This document shows, in pieces, positions 13,967 to 17,213 of a stretch of 17,213 nt of DNA. The DNA lies in contig DJMH01000038.1 in assembly GCA_002435305.1 (NCBI GenBank), positions 2,537 to 19,749 on the forward strand, written 5' to 3'. The position numbers were made by a program, and so were the translations under genes. Under the pieces are notes generated by a model that saw nothing but the letters and a program-made list of their open reading frames with translations, did no database searches and was not told where the DNA came from. Position 1 is the first letter of the stretch, and every line of letters starts with the position of its first letter. Source of the stretch: Dehalococcoidia bacterium UBA6495 (lineage in GTDB: Bacteria; Chloroflexota; Dehalococcoidia; Lucifugimonadales; UBA826).

Positions 13967-13996
13967 ATTGTATCTATGCTTTATGGTTAACGTCAA
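13967..13996 (-). promoter_or_regulatory. Sigma-70-type promoter for rplU-rpmA-rpmE, overlapping the truB stop
   Basis: On the minus strand, TTGACG (13996-13991), an 18-bp spacer and TACAAT (13972-13967) form a strong housekeeping promoter. The -35 hexamer includes the TGA stop codon of truB. The predicted start near 13960 gives a leader of only about 17 nt carrying the AAGGTG ribosome site of rplU. This decides the rplU start codon. Confidence 0.65.
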
Positions 13997-14916
13997 TTAA
14001 TTTTTTGCATCTGATCGTGAAAAACTTTTTCCGGTTTCCAGATCAGTTCCTCTTCATTCAATCTCATGACTGCTATGAGCTTTCCTTTCTCTGTAAGAGC
14101 CATGGCAATATGGCTGTCTGTCGCCGCTGTATGGTTGCCTACTGCTGGTATTGAGATACCATTTTGAACTTTCTTGGTCTCATCAAAATCCAATCGTAAT
14201 TTTGGTATTGGATCAAGAACGGTTTCTAGTTTTTGCAACAGAATTCTTGATTTGTTCTTCTGCAAATTAGTTTCTATAAAATCCAGGCTTAAAGAGTCTT
14301 CAATGTTGAATTTGCCCACAGATGTTCGAACTAATTCCTTGAGGTATGCCCCGCACCCGAGTTGGATTCCAAGGTCGTTGGCAAAAGTTCTAACGTAAAA
14401 ACCCTTACTACAGGTAATTTGCAAATCTAGTTCAGGAGATTTGAAATCAGAAATGTATGCGTCGTATAGATTGACTAGTCTAGGAGCGCGATCAATTGTA
14501 ATTCCTTTTCTTGCAAGGTCGTACAATTTGATCCCATTTACTTTGATAGCGCTGTGCATTGGGGGGATTTGCGATTGAGTACCTTTGAAGGTTTGAATGG
14601 CAGATCGTACATCTGAATCACTTACCATGACCTTTAATTCAGAACTGAGGATTTCCCCTTCTCCATCATAGGTATCTGTACTTTTGCCTAATTCTATTTT
14701 GGCAGCGTAGCTTTTATTGAATTCTGTTACATATTCCAGTAATCGTGCCGCTACTCCGAGGGCTACTACCATGACCCCACTTGCTAGGGGATCTAAAGTT
14801 CCGCTGTGCCCTACTCTTCTTACTCCACTTGCCCGGCGTATTCGGCGAATAACGTCCATAGAGGTGATTCCAGGAGGCTTATTCACATTTATAATTCCGT
14901 TGATAGACTGAGCCAT
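13993..14916 (-). CDS. truB: tRNA pseudouridine(55) synthase
   Basis: Makes pseudouridine 55 in the T-loop of most tRNAs. The 307-aa protein has INVNKPPGITSMDVIRR, the catalytic motif GHSGTLDPLASGV with D42, YAAKIELGKSTDTYDGEG, PPMHSAIKVNGIKLYDLARKG, and KGFYVRTFANDLG. The C-terminal part after about residue 250 is a PUA-like tail. A TAGG ribosome site lies 6 nt upstream of the ATG. The rbfA stop is 7 bp upstream. infB-rbfA-truB is a widely conserved order linking initiation, 30S maturation and tRNA modification. Confidence 0.95.
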   Translation of the reverse strand: MAQSINGIINVNKPPGITSMDVIRRIRRASGVRRVGHSGTLDPLASGVMVVALGVAARLLEYVTEFNKSYAAKIELGKSTDTYDGEGEILSSELKVMVSDSDVRSAIQTFKGTQSQIPPMHSAIKVNGIKLYDLARKGITIDRAPRLVNLYDAYISDFKSPELDLQITCSKGFYVRTFANDLGIQLGCGAYLKELVRTSVGKFNIEDSLSLDFIETNLQKNKSRILLQKLETVLDPIPKLRLDFDETKKVQNGISIPAVGNHTAATDSHIAMALTEKGKLIAVMRLNEEELIWKPEKVFHDQMQKIN

Positions 14917-14923
14917 TGGCGAC

Positions 14924-15283
14924 CTATTTATTGTCAGGGGTTTCTATGGATATGGAATCGATGATATTCCTGATCTTGTCGGCCTCATCCCATGATTCGT
15001 CCAATACAAATCTGATATTAGGGATGTACTTTATGCTTAGGTCCTTTCTCAGCATTCTTTGTATAAATCTAGAAGCTGAGTTGAGCCCAGAAATAGTGTC
15101 TTTTTTTGCTTTGATATCCCCCATCACTGTTACATGGGCGGTCGCATTTTGCATATTTCTAGAAGTTGATACCGATACAATAGATACCACCTGAGCTAGC
15201 CTATGATCCTTGACTTCCTCCAGGATGACTCGGCTTATTTCTTTTTTGAGAAGTGAGTTGATGCTATCCATACGGTTATACAT
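14924..15283 (-). CDS. rbfA: 30S ribosome-binding factor A
   Basis: A small KH-domain protein that helps late 30S maturation and 16S 5'-end processing. About 119 aa, the normal size. It shows MDSINSLLKKEISRVILEEVKDHRL, the central VSIVSVSTSRNMQNATAHVTVMGD strand pair, then SRFIQRMLRKDLSIKYIPNIRFVLDES. I use the ATG at 15283, preceded by GGAG with 5 nt spacing. A GTG six bases earlier (15289) would overlap that ribosome site and is less likely. It sits 38 bp after infB and 7 bp before truB. Confidence 0.93.
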   Translation of the reverse strand: MYNRMDSINSLLKKEISRVILEEVKDHRLAQVVSIVSVSTSRNMQNATAHVTVMGDIKAKKDTISGLNSASRFIQRMLRKDLSIKYIPNIRFVLDESWDEADKIRNIIDSISIETPDNK

Positions 15284-15321
15284 AGTCACTCCAGAATCTA
15301 AACGATAGGGGGTAAAGGATT

Positions 15322-17088
15322 TTAAAGCGTTTCGGTGTTGTACGCTTCTAGTACGTCGTCTTCTTCAAAATCACTGAATCCGTCCACACTTAGTCCACCT
15401 TCAAATCCATTCGCCACCTCTCTTACGTCGTCCTTGAAATGTTTGAGGCTGGATACAGACCCCATAAAGATTTCAGAACCCCCCCTTAAAACACGAATTC
15501 TTGAGTCACGCGATATCTTTCCGTCACTGACGAATATTCCAGCGACTTTAACTCGTCTTCCCACGTTGAACACCGCTCTGACAGAAGCACGTCCAACATA
15601 TACATCTCCATACGTGGGTTCTAGCAATCCTTCCAATGCTTTACTAACATCTTCTATGAGGTGGTAAATGACATCATATTCCCTTATTTCTACACCCTCT
15701 TGCTTTGCTAAGGACGCAGCACCACCTTCAGGAGGACTCCTAAATCCAATTACAACCGCGTCTGAGGCCACTGCCAGCAGAACATCTCGTTCGGTAATGC
15801 CACCGCTGGCGATGTGGATGACATTCACTCGACAATCATCACTGTTGAGATTTTCCAGCGCTACTTTAACCGGTTCAATAGTCCCTTGTACATCTGTCTT
15901 TATAATCAGGTCTACTTGTCTTAAATCACCTGGCATATTCCGCGTATGGGCGTCTTGGAGTTTGGTTGCCTCCGCTCTGATTTGTCTCTCGTATTTATCA
16001 ACCATCTCCTTGGCGAATTTATCATTCTCAGCGATCGTAAAAATCGAGCCTGCCTCTGGAATGTCATGGAGTCCCATTACCTCCACGGGCGTGGATGGGT
16101 TAGCTGATTTAATGCGATCTCCTTGATCATCAAACATGGCTCTAATCTTTCCGTATGTATTCCTGATGACCAATATGTCGCCTTGGTTAAGCGTTCCAGT
16201 TTGGACCAATAGCGTTGCTATATTTCCTTTGCTCTTATCCTTTCGGGCTTCTACAACCACACCTTGTGCTGTTCTATGCGGATTAGCCTTTAATTCGCTA
16301 ATCTCGGCAACCAACTGGATATTCTCCAGCAATTCCGGAACTCCATCACCAGTTATGCCGGAGACTGGTATTGAGATTATCTCTCCTCCCCAATCTTCTA
16401 TTAACAGGTCTCTTTCGGATAACTCTCTGTATACCTTATCTAGGTCTGCGTTGGGTAGATCCTTTTTTGTCACAGCCACAATTAATGGTACATTTGCCGC
16501 CCTCACATGATCTATGGCTTCGATCGTTTGCGGCATTACACCATCATCTGAGGCTACTACCAGTATTGCAATATCGGTTACCTGCGCCCCTCTTGCTCTC
16601 ATTGCTGTGAATGCCTCATGGCCGGGGGTGTCCAAAAATGTTATCCGAGAGTCATTGTGTTTTATTTGATAAGCGGCTATATGTTGGGTAATTCCTCCTG
16701 ATTCTCCATCGACCACGTTAGTTTTTCTGATACTGTCTAATAAGGTGGTTTTCCCATGGTCGACGTGTCCTAAAATGGTAACTATTGGCGGTCGTGTGGC
16801 TAGTTGTTTAGGATCTTCATCCTTGTTGTCTATGACAATGGAATTAGTTTCTGTTCCCGATTCTGACAATGAAGCGGCTTGAAACCCAAACAGCTGGCAG
16901 ACCACAGAGGCAATTTCATGCTCTATCACATCATTGACTGAAAACATGTACCCACCCCTCATCAAGGCCTTTACAACTTCGACCGCTCCTACATCCAATT
17001 GGTCAGCTAAGTCGCTGACCATTATCGCAGCCGGTAAATCTATAACTGCATCTTCATCATTTTCAGCTTGATCTATTTGGCTGCTCAT
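15322..17088 (-). CDS. infB: Translation initiation factor IF-2 (short form)
   Basis: GTPase that places initiator tRNA on the 30S subunit and promotes subunit joining. The protein is 588 aa, with only about 100 residues before the G domain; many bacteria have several hundred. The N-terminal IF2-N-like part shows [23 protein letters not shown] motifs are GHVDHGKT (107-114), GGIT, DTPGH (153-157), TKKD at the G4 position (207-210, usually NKxD) and SGITGDG at G5. Domain II, domain III ([17 protein letters not shown]) and the C-terminal tRNA-binding domain ([12 protein letters not shown]) follow. The ATG has an AGAGG ribosome site 6 nt upstream; an overlapping ATG 4 bases earlier is out of frame. 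It is the first gene of block 4 visible here. Confidence 0.96.
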   Translation of the reverse strand: MSSQIDQAENDEDAVIDLPAAIMVSDLADQLDVGAVEVVKALMRGGYMFSVNDVIEHEIASVVCQLFGFQAASLSESGTETNSIVIDNKDEDPKQLATRPPIVTILGHVDHGKTTLLDSIRKTNVVDGESGGITQHIAAYQIKHNDSRITFLDTPGHEAFTAMRARGAQVTDIAILVVASDDGVMPQTIEAIDHVRAANVPLIVAVTKKDLPNADLDKVYRELSERDLLIEDWGGEIISIPVSGITGDGVPELLENIQLVAEISELKANPHRTAQGVVVEARKDKSKGNIATLLVQTGTLNQGDILVIRNTYGKIRAMFDDQGDRIKSANPSTPVEVMGLHDIPEAGSIFTIAENDKFAKEMVDKYERQIRAEATKLQDAHTRNMPGDLRQVDLIIKTDVQGTIEPVKVALENLNSDDCRVNVIHIASGGITERDVLLAVASDAVVIGFRSPPEGGAASLAKQEGVEIREYDVIYHLIEDVSKALEGLLEPTYGDVYVGRASVRAVFNVGRRVKVAGIFVSDGKISRDSRIRVLRGGSEIFMGSVSSLKHFKDDVREVANGFEGGLSVDGFSDFEEDDVLEAYNTETL

Positions 17089-17213
17089 TCATTTCCTCTA
17101 GGGCAGATTTCAGACTCACTTTAACTGCGATATTTTGCCGACTCTGCCTGGTTACCTATACTCACATAGTAGTACGATTTATCTTCTTCGGGTGTTTCCA
17201 ATTATTAAGTAAT
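17089..17213 (-). other. Region upstream of infB, possibly the 3' end of a preceding gene
   Basis: This is 125 bp to the window edge. One minus-strand frame is open from the edge (17212) to a TGA at 17162-17164, giving 16 codons of basic, asparagine-rich sequence. It could be the tail of an upstream gene (often ylxR or nusA at this place), but it is too short to identify. No strong promoter was seen. Confidence 0.25.

Noticed and set aside
15335..16610. Plus-strand frames opposite infB
   Set aside because: Low-complexity serine/leucine-rich translations of the complementary strand of a conserved gene, with no independent coding evidence.
1..17213. Mobile element, prophage, CRISPR array or defence island
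   Set aside because: No transposase, integrase, cas gene, direct-repeat array or attachment-type repeat was seen. The gene content is housekeeping throughout.

Overview
The window is a compact, AT-rich bacterial chromosome segment made almost entirely of housekeeping genes. Gene content, frequent TTG/GTG starts, a DUF1385 (YqhQ-type) membrane protein directly behind ribosomal protein L31, a MoeB/ThiF-type E1 enzyme, and a PduO-type cobalamin adenosyltransferase fused by overlap to histidine genes suggest a Chloroflexota lineage (Dehalococcoidia or marine SAR202-like). That assignment is inference from gene style and order, not from a marker search. No mobile element, CRISPR array, tRNA, rRNA or phage gene was seen.

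Layout. Block 1 (+, 1-3139): 5'-truncated trpC, trpF, a glyoxalase-fold (VOC) protein, a RidA-family protein, a HIT (HinT-like) hydrolase and a YqeK-type HD phosphohydrolase, closely spaced or overlapping. Block 2 (-, 6765-3147): an NYN-domain putative RNase with a LOTUS/OST-HTH-like domain, coaX, coaBC and a YfcE-like phosphoesterase, apparently one operon. Blocks 1 and 2 converge with 7 bp between stop codons. A 337-bp divergent region (6766-7102) separates block 2 from block 3. It holds an extended -10 promoter on each strand and a strong intrinsic terminator about 30 bp before the next gene. Block 3 (+, 7103-12190): MoeB/ThiF-like enzyme, then after 232 bp a cobalamin adenosyltransferase, hisH, hisA, a SAM methyltransferase, hisF and hisIE. 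Block 4 (-, 17088-12194): infB, rbfA, truB, rplU, rpmA, rpmE and the DUF1385 protein. Blocks 3 and 4 converge with 3 bp between stop codons.

How the genes work together. TrpC and TrpF catalyse consecutive steps of tryptophan synthesis. HisH, HisA, HisF and HisIE cover the middle of histidine synthesis, from phosphoribosyl-ATP to imidazole glycerol phosphate. CoaX and CoaBC supply the first three steps of CoA synthesis from pantothenate. Block 4 is a translation and ribosome-assembly cluster.

The most interesting region is 6890-7100. A well-formed promoter drives a transcript of about 145 nt that ends at a GC-rich hairpin plus T-run, just upstream of a gene with no room for its own promoter. 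It is a candidate leader RNA/attenuator or small RNA of unknown class. Other points worth checking are lineage-specific changes at normally conserved residues (IF-2 G4 motif TKKD, Rid protein without its arginine, CoaBC without its active-site cysteine), a HisF insertion, and a methyltransferase embedded among his genes.
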